Source of the DNA: Modestobacter sp. Leaf380
Lineage (GTDB): Bacteria; Actinomycetota; Actinomycetes; Mycobacteriales; Geodermatophilaceae
NCBI RefSeq assembly: GCF_001424485.1
Contig: NZ_LMQC01000021.1
Coordinates: 204,600-268,599, forward strand
Length of the DNA stretch: 64,000 bases
Direction of reading: 5' to 3'
Under the pieces are notes generated by a model. That model had not been told where the DNA came from and searched no databases. It saw only the letters and a list, made by a program, of their open reading frames with translations. This document shows positions 7,584 through 15,248 of the stretch, piece after piece. Both the position numbers and the translations under genes were made by a program. How positions within the stretch are numbered: position 1 is the stretch's first letter; each line of letters starts with the position of its first letter.

Positions 7584-9043
7584 CAGCCGTCGCCGAACAG
7601 GCTGCCCCGCGCCTCGTGCGTGGCGTCGGACTTGTAGTCGGTGTACGTGTACGGGTTGTCCAGCACGTCGCCGCCCTCGGGCAGGGCGGGGTTCATCCCG
7701 GCCTGCCAGGTCTCCTCGCCCATGGTCGAGCGCAGGTGCTCGACGGTCTGGTCCACCGAGTGCCGGACGGCGGCCAGGTCGGCGTCGACCAGGCGGTGTC
7801 CGCTCTTCACGACCCGGCCGTCGACGACGACGGTGTGCACGTCGCCGCGCTGGGCCTGGAAGGCCACGTGGCCGTAGGGGTTGAGCAGCGGGAAGGACAC
7901 CGGCGAGTGCTCGTTCCTGATCAGCACGACATCGGCCTTCTTGCCCGGCTCCAGCGAGCCCAGGTCGTCGCGGCCCAGCGCCTTCGCCCCGCCACGGGTG
8001 GCCCAGTCGACGACCTGCTCGGCGCGCAGCGAGACGTTGGTGACCGTGTTCCCCTCGGCGTGCGCCTCCAGGTGCTCGCGCGACCTGTCGGCGCCCAGCG
8101 TCGTGCGCATGGCGGAGAAGAGGTCGGCCGACCACCAGACACTGGTGTCCATCGACAGCGACACCGGGATGTCGTGGTGGCGGACCTGCCAGGTGGGCGG
8201 GTAGCCCTGCCCGGCGCTCTGCTCGGACTCGGTGGACACCGACACCGACCCGCCGGTGGCGGCGATCCGGTGGTAGCTGTCGGTGGACAGCGAGGCGGCG
8301 TGCACGTAGACCGTCTCCGGCGTCATGAAGCCGCCGTCGTGCATGAGGGCGATGCTGGCGTCGCTGGTCGCGCCCCACACCCCGGCGTGCGTGGTGACCG
8401 GCAGGCCGAGCTCGCGGGCGACCTCGAAGGCCGCCTTCTCCGGGAACGCCGGGTCACCGGTGACGTCGAAGGCCAGCTGGAGCCCGAGCCGGCCCTCGTC
8501 GCGGCGGCGGGTGAGGAAGGCCTGCACGGCCGGGTCGGCGGTCCACTCCCAGGGGCCGGCCTGGATGTTGCCGTAGGCCAGCACGAACCTGCCGGGGACG
8601 GCGAGCAGCGCGTCGGCGGCGGCCTCGGCGTGGTCGACGGTCTGCAGCCCGTGGCTCCAGTCGACGGTCGTGGTGACGCCGGCCTCCAGGCCCTCCCACG
8701 CGGACAGCGTGTTGCCGGCGTGCACGTCCTGCGGGCGGAAGTGCTTGCCGTGCTCGAGGTAGTACCAGACGAAGTACTGGGTCAGGGTCCAGTCGGCGCC
8801 GTAGCCGCGCATCGCGGTCTGCCACATGTGCCGGTGGGTGTCGATCATCCCGGGCATCACGATGCCGCCGGTCGCGTCGATCTCCTGGGTGCCCTCGGGC
8901 ACGTCCAGCGCGGTGCCGACGGCGGCGATCCGGTCACCGACGACGAGCACGTCGCCGTCGGTGAGCACGGTGTGCGCGTCGTCCATGGTCAGCACGGTGC
9001 CGCCGCGGAAGACCATCGGGCGGCCGGGTTCTGGGGTGGACAT
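7583..9043 (-). CDS. Amidohydrolase, ATZ/TRZ-like metal hydrolase or deaminase
   Basis: A 486-residue amidohydrolase-superfamily enzyme. It starts with the small beta domain (MVFRGGTVLTMDD), carries the metal motif DTHRHMWQ (His70, His72), a later THAGVWG histidine and ends with the second half of the beta domain (LGSLEPGKKADVVLI). This is the cytosine-deaminase/chlorohydrolase (ATZ/TRZ) pattern: one-metal hydrolysis of amino, chloro or amide groups on rings. It is transcribed away from the CoA-transferase/LigAB operon and coupled to the IclR gene, so it probably feeds the same pathway. The open frame continues upstream, but the ATG at 9043 begins the conserved domain. Confidence 0.85.
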   Translation of the reverse strand: MSTPEPGRPMVFRGGTVLTMDDAHTVLTDGDVLVVGDRIAAVGTALDVPEGTQEIDATGGIVMPGMIDTHRHMWQTAMRGYGADWTLTQYFVWYYLEHGKHFRPQDVHAGNTLSAWEGLEAGVTTTVDWSHGLQTVDHAEAAADALLAVPGRFVLAYGNIQAGPWEWTADPAVQAFLTRRRDEGRLGLQLAFDVTGDPAFPEKAAFEVARELGLPVTTHAGVWGATSDASIALMHDGGFMTPETVYVHAASLSTDSYHRIAATGGSVSVSTESEQSAGQGYPPTWQVRHHDIPVSLSMDTSVWWSADLFSAMRTTLGADRSREHLEAHAEGNTVTNVSLRAEQVVDWATRGGAKALGRDDLGSLEPGKKADVVLIRNEHSPVSFPLLNPYGHVAFQAQRGDVHTVVVDGRVVKSGHRLVDADLAAVRHSVDQTVEHLRSTMGEETWQAGMNPALPEGGDVLDNPYTYTDYKSDATHEARGSLFGDG

Positions 9044-9117
9044 CGTCGTCGCCTCCTGGGCAGCCGGCGCGGTGCGCGGACGACTGTCCGCTGGACGGTC
9101 ACACGTCCGGCAGGTGC

Positions 9118-9193
9118 ACTGTGGGCGTGACGCGGACCACCTGTCAAGAGGTCGTGCTCGCGGTTGACACCGCGACGACAGGGTGGTGAGACT
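9118..9193. promoter_or_regulatory. Back-to-back divergent promoters of the ring-cleavage island
   Basis: Rightward: TTGACA at 9164-9169 and GAGACT at 9188-9193, an 18-base spacer. Leftward: TTGACA (minus strand, 9147-9142) and CACAGT (minus strand, 9123-9118), also an 18-base spacer. The two -35 boxes form an inverted repeat TGTCAA-N16-TTGACA, a plausible place for one IclR dimer to control both directions. The geometry is seen directly; regulator binding is inference. Confidence 0.55.
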
Positions 9194-9247
9194 GCGGTGC
9201 CGGTCACACCGGACAGGTGTCCGCAACAGCCGAGGAGTGCCCGACCG

Positions 9248-10405
9248 ATGACCGACCCCTCCCCCACCGGCCCGCTGGCCGGCCTGCTGGTCGCGGACTT
9301 CTCCCGCATCCTCGCCGGCCCCTACGCGACCATGCTGCTGGCCGACCTGGGCGCCGAGGTGGTCAAGGTCGAGGGCCCCTCCGGCGACGACACCCGCACC
9401 TGGGCCCCGCCGGTCCGCGACGTCGACGGCCAGGACGTCGCCACGTACTACCTGGGCGTCAACCGCAACAAGCGGTCGGTCGCCCTGGACCTGAAGGACG
9501 CCGACGACGTCGCCGCCGCTCAGGAGCTGGCCCGCCGCGCCGACGTCGTCGTGGAGAACTTCAAGCCCGGCGGGCTGGCCCGCTTCGGCCTGGACTACGC
9601 CACCGTGTCGGCCACCAACCCGCGGGTCGTCTACGCCTCGATCTCCGGCTTCGGCAGCGGCCCGGGCGGTGCCGCGCTCCCCGGCTACGACCTGATCGTG
9701 CAGGCCATCTCCGGGCTGATGTCGCTCACCGGGCCCACTGACGGCGAGCCCTACCGCGCCGGCGTGGCCGTGTTCGACGTGATGGCCGGACTGCACGCCA
9801 CCATCGGCGTGCTGTCCGCGCTGAACCTGCGGCACGAGACCGGCGTCGGCCAGCACGTCGAGGTCAACCTGCTGGCCTCCGCGCTGTCCGGGATGGTCAA
9901 CCAGACCTCGGCCGCCGTCGCCGGGGAGACCGTGCCCTTCCGGATGGGCAACAGCCACCCCAGCCTGTTCCCCTACGAGCCGCTGCAGTGCGCCGACGGC
10001 GAGCTGATCATCACCGCCGGCAACAACGGCCAGTTCCGCAAGCTCGTCGAGGTGCTCGGCGTCCCCGAGCTCGCCGACGACCCGCGCTTCGCCCGCAACG
10101 AGGACCGCACCGCCCACCGCGACGAGCTGCGCCCGCTGCTGGTGGAGCAGCTGTCCCGCAAGGGCAAGCAGGAGTGGTTCCGCGAGATCATCGCCGCCGG
10201 GGTGCCGTGCGGGCCGATCAACACCGTGGACGCCGGCGTCGCGTTCGCCGAGGAGGTCGGGCTGGACCCCGTCGTCCACGTCGGCGGGGTGCCCTCGATC
10301 CGCAACCCGATCACCTTCTCGGCCACCGCGGCGTCCTACCGGCTGCCCCCGCCCGGCCTGGACGAGCACGGCGACGAGATCCGCGCCTGGCTGGCCACCC
10401 GATGA
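9248..10405 (+). CDS. CaiB/BaiF family III CoA-transferase
   Basis: A 385-residue family III CoA-transferase, which moves CoA from one acyl-CoA to a free acid. It has the family start (GLLVADFSRILAGPYATMLLADLGAEVVKVE), the NRNKRSVALDLK segment and a catalytic-Asp region (GYDLIVQAISGLMSLTG). First gene of a four-gene operon whose members overlap by 4-8 bases. With the next gene, it would activate a hydroxy-polycarboxylic acid to its CoA ester. Substrate not known. Confidence 0.9.
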   Translation: MTDPSPTGPLAGLLVADFSRILAGPYATMLLADLGAEVVKVEGPSGDDTRTWAPPVRDVDGQDVATYYLGVNRNKRSVALDLKDADDVAAAQELARRADVVVENFKPGGLARFGLDYATVSATNPRVVYASISGFGSGPGGAALPGYDLIVQAISGLMSLTGPTDGEPYRAGVAVFDVMAGLHATIGVLSALNLRHETGVGQHVEVNLLASALSGMVNQTSAAVAGETVPFRMGNSHPSLFPYEPLQCADGELIITAGNNGQFRKLVEVLGVPELADDPRFARNEDRTAHRDELRPLLVEQLSRKGKQEWFREIIAAGVPCGPINTVDAGVAFAEEVGLDPVVHVGGVPSIRNPITFSATAASYRLPPPGLDEHGDEIRAWLATR

Positions 10406-11211
10406 CCGAGCCCCGCCGCTACGAGACCGCGCTGGGTGCCTCCACCCGGGAGACCATCACCCTGCTGGGCACCGACCTGGCCCGCGACGTCATGGGCACC
10501 GTCGGGTTCGGCGAGCTGGCCTTCTGGCTGGCCACCCAGCGCCGTCCCAGCCCCGGTGAGACCCGGGTGTTCGAGTCGGTGCTGGCCGCGCTGGCCGACC
10601 ACGGGTTCACCCCGACGGCGATCGTCACCCGGTTGACCTACCTGTCCGCGCCGGACTCCGTGCAGGGCGCGCTGGCCGCCGGGCTGCTCGGCGGCGGCTC
10701 GCGGTTCCTCGGCGTCACCGAGGACTGCGGCCGCTTCCTGGACGACGTCCTGCGGGCCCAGGACGAGCTCCCCACCGACGACGCCGGCTGGGACGCCCTG
10801 GCCCTGGCCACCGTGCAGCGCGAGCGGGAGGCCAGGCGCTTCGTGCCGGGCCTGGGGCACCACGTCCACAAGGACGGCGACCCGCGCACCCCCCGGCTGA
10901 TGCAGATCGCCGCCGAGGAGGGCCTGGTCGGCCCGCACCTGTCGCTGTTCGCCGCCATCGGCCGGGTGCACCCCCAGGTGCTCGGGAAGACGCTGCCGCT
11001 CAACGGGGCCGGCGTCTGCGGCGCCGCGCTGGCCGACCTCGGGCTGCCGCTGGAGCTGCTGCGCGGGTTCGCGCTGCTGGCCCGCACCGCCGGGCTGATC
11101 GGTCAGCTGGCCGAGGAGCTGCGGCACCCGGTCGCCAACGACGTCTTCCTCTCGGTGGACCTCAACAACCGCTCCGTCCCCCCAGACCCCTACGGAGGCC
11201 CCCGTGGCTGA
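10402..11211 (+). CDS. Citryl-CoA lyase / citrate-synthase-fold protein
   Basis: A 269-residue protein of the citrate-synthase superfamily, short like the citryl-CoA lyase domain. Visible features are the N-terminal TRET(I)TLLG segment, VPGLGHHVHKDGDPRTPRL (the family's HxxHxxxDPR-like region) and a C-terminal LLARTAGLIGQLAEEL. Such proteins cleave a citryl-CoA-like ester to an acyl-CoA and a 2-oxo acid. The ATG overlaps the CoA-transferase stop (ATGA). The pair CoA-transferase plus lyase is a known way to split hydroxy acids such as citramalate, so here it may act on a ring-cleavage product. That is inference. Confidence 0.75.
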   Translation: MTEPRRYETALGASTRETITLLGTDLARDVMGTVGFGELAFWLATQRRPSPGETRVFESVLAALADHGFTPTAIVTRLTYLSAPDSVQGALAAGLLGGGSRFLGVTEDCGRFLDDVLRAQDELPTDDAGWDALALATVQREREARRFVPGLGHHVHKDGDPRTPRLMQIAAEEGLVGPHLSLFAAIGRVHPQVLGKTLPLNGAGVCGAALADLGLPLELLRGFALLARTAGLIGQLAEELRHPVANDVFLSVDLNNRSVPPDPYGGPRG

Positions 11212-12067
11212 GCTCGTGGCGGTGGTCGCGTCCACGCACCACCCCTTCTACTACCGCACCTCGACGATGCCCGAGGCCGAGCGGCCGCCGTTCGCCGCGG
11301 AGTGGATCGCCAAGATCGAGGCCTTCCGGGAGACGCTCACCGCGGCCCGGCCCGACGTGCTGGTGATGGTCGGCAGCGACCACTTCCACCAGCTGTGGCT
11401 GGACAACATGCCGCAGTTCCTGGTGGGCAAGGCCCCGTTCTTCGACGCCAACTTCCACAACGAGGAGCGCGAGTTCGGGCTGCCCAAGATGCGGCTGCGC
11501 GGCCAGGAGGACCTCGCCGCGCACCTGCTGCGCGACGGGCTGGACCGCGACTTCGACCTGGCGTTCTCCAACGAGCTGCGGATCGACCACAGCATCACCT
11601 GCCCGATCATCACGCTGCGGCCCGAGGCCGACCTGCCGATCGTGCCGGTCTACACCAACATCTTCGCCCCGCCGCTCCCGCAGCCGCGCCGGTTCGTCGC
11701 CCTGGGCGGGGTGATCCGGGAGATGGTGGAGTCCTGGGAGTCCGACCTGCGGGTCGCCGTCATCGGCACCGGGCACCTGTCCCTGGAGCTCGGCGGCCCC
11801 CGCCAGTTCGGGCCCACCGGCCCGGACCCGGTGTTCGACCGGCGGGCGGTGGACTGGATCGCCAACGGGGACGTCGCCGGCTGCCTGGCCGAGGTGTCGC
11901 TGGAGTCGCTGCACGCCCCGGGCAACGCCACCCACGGGTTCATGGACTTCATGCTGATGATGGGCGTGGCCGGCGAGGGCGCGAAAGCCGACTTCGTGGA
12001 GACGGTCGACCTGTTCCACACCATGGAGGCCTACTTCACCTGGTACCCGGGAGGGGACCCCCGATGA
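11204..12067 (+). CDS. Class III extradiol dioxygenase, LigB-like catalytic subunit
   Basis: A 287-residue LigB-superfamily protein, the iron(II) subunit that opens catechol-type rings with O2. Candidate iron ligands are His12 (VVASTHHPF) and His60 (VMVGSDHFH); a further conserved His is in VIGTGHLSLE. Overlaps the lyase gene by 8 bases and the LigA-like gene by 4, so the two subunits are made together. The substrate class is protocatechuate, gallate or a relative, but residues that would decide it cannot be judged without an alignment. Confidence 0.85.
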   Translation: MAELVAVVASTHHPFYYRTSTMPEAERPPFAAEWIAKIEAFRETLTAARPDVLVMVGSDHFHQLWLDNMPQFLVGKAPFFDANFHNEEREFGLPKMRLRGQEDLAAHLLRDGLDRDFDLAFSNELRIDHSITCPIITLRPEADLPIVPVYTNIFAPPLPQPRRFVALGGVIREMVESWESDLRVAVIGTGHLSLELGGPRQFGPTGPDPVFDRRAVDWIANGDVAGCLAEVSLESLHAPGNATHGFMDFMLMMGVAGEGAKADFVETVDLFHTMEAYFTWYPGGDPR

Positions 12068-12423
12068 GCAAGTACCTGATCGACAAGTTCCTCTTCTCCG
12101 TCGACCGCGACCCGGAGCTGACCGAGCGGTACCGCACCGACCCGGTCGAGCTGGTCGAGTGGTGGGAGCGGGAGCTGGCCGGCTCGCTGCTCAACTGCAT
12201 CCCGCACGAGAAGACCACCTGGCTGGCCTTCGACGACGACGAGCGGCGGGCGCTGCGCGAGCACGACCACGTGGCGCTGTTCGAGATGGGCGCGCACCCC
12301 TTCCTCACCCTCACGCTCTTCATCGCGCTCTTCGAGCGCGACCACGGCCCGATGGAGTACCAGCTGGCCTACGCCCGGGCGATGGACCACGTCACCCAGC
12401 CCTACCCGGACATCTCCACGTAG
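12064..12423 (+). CDS. LigA-like small subunit of an extradiol dioxygenase
   Basis: A 119-residue all-helical protein like the alpha subunit of protocatechuate 4,5-dioxygenase, which covers the active site of LigB. Typical stretches are KYLIDKFLFSVDRDPEL and MGAHPFLTLTLFIALFERDHGPMEYQLAYA. The ATG overlaps the LigB stop (ATGA). Last gene of the operon; the intradiol gene converges 18 bases later. Together with LigB it makes a two-component ring-cleavage enzyme. Confidence 0.8.
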   Translation: MSKYLIDKFLFSVDRDPELTERYRTDPVELVEWWERELAGSLLNCIPHEKTTWLAFDDDERRALREHDHVALFEMGAHPFLTLTLFIALFERDHGPMEYQLAYARAMDHVTQPYPDIST

Positions 12424-12441
12424 GCCCCAGCGAAGGGGTGG

Positions 12442-13323
12442 TCAGCGGCTGGGCGGGGTGCCGCCGGGGCCGCCGCCGGCCTCGGTGGAGGTGTCGACGC
12501 CGACGTCCATGGTGACCGTGTAGCCCTCGGCCACCGAGCCGGTGACGGTCGGGGTCTGCAGGTCGGCGCCGTCGGAGAACACGCCGTCGGTGGCCAGGCT
12601 GACCCGGGCCAGGTTGGCCACCGACGCCTCGTAGCCCTCGGTGGCGTAGACGGTCTCGCAGACGTCCTGCGGCAGCGCGATCTGGGAGGTGGCGACGACG
12701 TTGGCGGCGTCGCTGATCGAGGCCTCGTCGGGGTACACCTCGAAGTGCACGTGCGGCCACCGCCCGTCGTAGCAGGCCGGCCAGACGGTGGTGAAGGTGA
12801 CGACGCCGTCGGCGTCGGCGACCTGGACGCCGCGCAGGTAGTTCTGGTCGGTGACGCCGTCGGAGTAGAGGGAGTAGCCGCCCTCCCGGGTGCAGTGCCA
12901 GACGTAGACCGCGGCGCCCTCGTAGGCCCCGCCGGCAGCGAGGTCCTGCACGGTGAGCGTGAGGGACACCGGGACGCCCTCGGCGGTGCCGGTGAGGTCG
13001 CCGAAGCTGGTGGTGAGGTCGCTGCGGACGATGCCGCTCTGGCTGAGGACGTCGGGTCCGTTCGACCCGTCGCCCGGGTAGGGCCCGGCGGTCTCCTCGG
13101 GGATCTCCCCCGCCGCGGTCTCCGCCGACGCCGACGACGCCGTCGAGCTGCTGGTCGAGGCACCGCACGCCGCCAGACCCACGGTGGCGGCGCCGATGCC
13201 CAGGAAGCCGAGCACCCGGCGCCGGCTGAGCAGCGTGTCCAGGTCGAAGCGGAGTCCCTGGTCGACGACCTCGTCGTCGGGGCGGGCCAGCGGGCGGCCC
13301 TCGTAGGTCGTGTCGGTGCTCAT
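12442..13323 (-). CDS. Secreted intradiol ring-cleavage dioxygenase-like lipoprotein
   Basis: A 293-residue protein. An N-terminal twin-arginine run (RRR, residues 34-36) and hydrophobic stretch end in a lipobox (GLAAC, Cys53), so it is probably exported by Tat and anchored as a lipoprotein. The mature part has the intradiol dioxygenase core: EETAGPYP, GAAVYVWHCTREGGYSLY and WPHVHFEVY, giving two Tyr and two His candidate Fe(III) ligands. Exported intradiol-like proteins are known in actinobacteria, mostly of unknown substrate. It converges on the LigAB operon, so a second ring-opening enzyme sits in the same island. Confidence 0.8.
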   Translation of the reverse strand: MSTDTTYEGRPLARPDDEVVDQGLRFDLDTLLSRRRVLGFLGIGAATVGLAACGASTSSSTASSASAETAAGEIPEETAGPYPGDGSNGPDVLSQSGIVRSDLTTSFGDLTGTAEGVPVSLTLTVQDLAAGGAYEGAAVYVWHCTREGGYSLYSDGVTDQNYLRGVQVADADGVVTFTTVWPACYDGRWPHVHFEVYPDEASISDAANVVATSQIALPQDVCETVYATEGYEASVANLARVSLATDGVFSDGADLQTPTVTGSVAEGYTVTMDVGVDTSTEAGGGPGGTPPSR

Positions 13324-13459
13324 GTCGTCTCCCCGGGTGGTGGGCGCGGACCCGGCCGGGTCCCGCGGTGTCGTGGACGACGGTGCGGGGAGACGCTCGG
13401 TGGGTTGCGTGCGTCCGCTGTGTGTCCCCCGTGAGCGCAGGACCGTCGGACCCCTCGGC

Positions 13460-13465
13460 GACACT
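13460..13465 (+). promoter_or_regulatory. -10-like element (GACACT), leaderless start
   Basis: GACACT ends 6 bases before the GTG at 13472 with no ribosome-binding site between, the same geometry as at 269, 1295 and 17529. Weak match at the first base. Confidence 0.35.
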
Positions 13466-13471
13466 GGCCGG

Positions 13472-15163
13472 GTGCTGCGCTCCGTCGTCCTCGTCCGCCG
13501 AGGGGACGACGTGGAGGCCCACGAGGACGGCACGGTCACCCGGCTGGGGCGGGAGGACCTGCCGGCCTGGGTCGCCGCCCGCGAGCCCGGGCACCCCCGC
13601 TGGGTCTGGGACGACGCCACCCGCTGGTACCCCGGTCTGCTGGCCGCCGGGGTGCGGGTGGAGCGGTGCACCGACCTGCGGTTGTGCCACGGCGTGCTGC
13701 GCCGCTCCGCGCACGTGGACCAGACGCTGCTGGCCGGGGCGGACACCGACGGCTGGGACGCCCTGTCCCCGGTGACCGCCGACGAGCCGGCGCTGTTCGC
13801 GTTGGCCGACCCGGCCGACCGACTGGACCCGATCGCCGAGCTGGCCCGGCAGCAGGCCGCACTGGCGGCGAGCCCGGAGCTGCGCCGGCTGGGTCTGCTG
13901 CTGGCCGCGGAGTCTGCGGGCGCCCTGGTGGCGGCGGAGATGCAGCACGCCGGGATGCCGTGGCGGGCCGACGTGCACGACCGGCTGCTGCGGGACCTGC
14001 TGGGTCCGCGCCCGGTCGCCGGGCAGCGCCCGGCGGTGCTGGAGCGCCTGCTGCCAGAGATCCGGGCGGCGTTCGGGCAGCCGGTGATGAACCCGGACTC
14101 CCCCACCGACCTGCTGGCCTCGTTGCGGGCAGCGGGTCTGGAGGTGACCGACACCCGGTCCTGGACGTTGCGGGAGATCGAGCACCCCGGCGTCGAGCCG
14201 CTGCTGCGCTACAAGAAGCTGCTGCGGCTGATGCACGCCAACGGCTGGTCGTGGCTGGACGCCTGGGTGCGGGACGGCCGGTTCCGGCCGGTGTTCCTGC
14301 CCGCCGGCGTGGTCACCGGCCGGTGGGCCTCGCAGGGCGGGGGTGCGCTCAGTGCGCCGGTGCAGCTGCGCCCGGCGGCGGTCGCCGACGAGGGCTGGCG
14401 GTTCGTGGTCGCCGACGTCGCGCAGCTGGAGCCGCGGGTGCTGGCCGGGATGAGCCGGGACGCCGCGATGGCCGAGGCCGCCCGGGCCCGAGACCTCTAC
14501 CAGGGCATGGTCGACAGCGGCGCTGTGGAGACCCGTACCCAGGCCAAGCTCGGCATCCTGGGTGCCATGTACGGCGGCACCCGCGGGGAGAGCGGGGCCA
14601 TGCTGCCGCGGCTGACCCGCCGCTACCCGGCCGCGGTGGGGTTGGTGGAGCAGGCCGCCCGGGCCGGTGAGCGCGGCGAGGTGGTGTCGACGCTGCTGGG
14701 CCGGGGTTCACCCCGTCCGGGCCCGTGGTCCCGGGGGGACGCCGACGACCCGGCGACCGGGCGTGCGGCGGACTCCCGGCGGCGGGCCTGGGGCCGGTTC
14801 ACCCGGAACTTCGTCGTGCAGGGCACCGGTGCCGAGTGGGCGTCGTGCTGGCTGGCCGACCTGCGCAACCGGCTGTGGCGGCTGGGCGATGGCCTGCTGA
14901 CCGACCGCCCGCACCTGGTCTTCTTCCTGCACGACGAGGTCGTGGTGCACAGCCCGGCCGCGCTGGCCGACGACGTTGCCGAGGTGGTGCGGGCCGCCGC
15001 GGTGGAGGCGGGCCGGCTGCTGTTCGGATCGTTCCCGGTGGACTTCCCGCTCGACGTCGCGGTGGTCCGCTCGTGGGCCGACGCGGACGCCCCCCTCGAC
15101 CCGGCAGCGGAGGACGGGAACCTGCCGGCAGAGGTCCCGGACACCGACGTCCGGGCTGTCTGA
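13472..15163 (+). CDS. Family-A DNA polymerase, short form (exonuclease-like plus polymerase)
   Basis: A 563-residue protein annotated in relatives as bifunctional 3'-5' exonuclease/DNA polymerase. The N-terminal 190 residues look like a degenerate exonuclease domain. The polymerase half has motif A (VVADVAQLEPRVLAGMS, with Asp and Glu), a motif B region with YGGTRGESG and NFVVQGTGAEW, and motif C as FFLHDEVVVHS. It lacks the 5' nuclease of DNA polymerase I and is far shorter, so it is an accessory polymerase, perhaps in repair. GTG at 13472 chosen for the -10-like element just upstream. Confidence 0.85.
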   Translation: MLRSVVLVRRGDDVEAHEDGTVTRLGREDLPAWVAAREPGHPRWVWDDATRWYPGLLAAGVRVERCTDLRLCHGVLRRSAHVDQTLLAGADTDGWDALSPVTADEPALFALADPADRLDPIAELARQQAALAASPELRRLGLLLAAESAGALVAAEMQHAGMPWRADVHDRLLRDLLGPRPVAGQRPAVLERLLPEIRAAFGQPVMNPDSPTDLLASLRAAGLEVTDTRSWTLREIEHPGVEPLLRYKKLLRLMHANGWSWLDAWVRDGRFRPVFLPAGVVTGRWASQGGGALSAPVQLRPAAVADEGWRFVVADVAQLEPRVLAGMSRDAAMAEAARARDLYQGMVDSGAVETRTQAKLGILGAMYGGTRGESGAMLPRLTRRYPAAVGLVEQAARAGERGEVVSTLLGRGSPRPGPWSRGDADDPATGRAADSRRRAWGRFTRNFVVQGTGAEWASCWLADLRNRLWRLGDGLLTDRPHLVFFLHDEVVVHSPAALADDVAEVVRAAAVEAGRLLFGSFPVDFPLDVAVVRSWADADAPLDPAAEDGNLPAEVPDTDVRAV

Positions 15164-15248
15164 TCCCGGCGCGGCAGCTGGTCCCTGATCCGGCCCCGGT
15201 CTCAGGAGGGCGACGGGGCGTGGACGCGGCACGCGCCGCCGCCAGGGC

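Noticed and set aside
9044..10369. Upstream extension of the amidohydrolase frame on the minus strand
   Set aside because: The conserved protein begins at 9043; the extension lies antisense to the CoA-transferase and has Val/Gly/His-rich filler.
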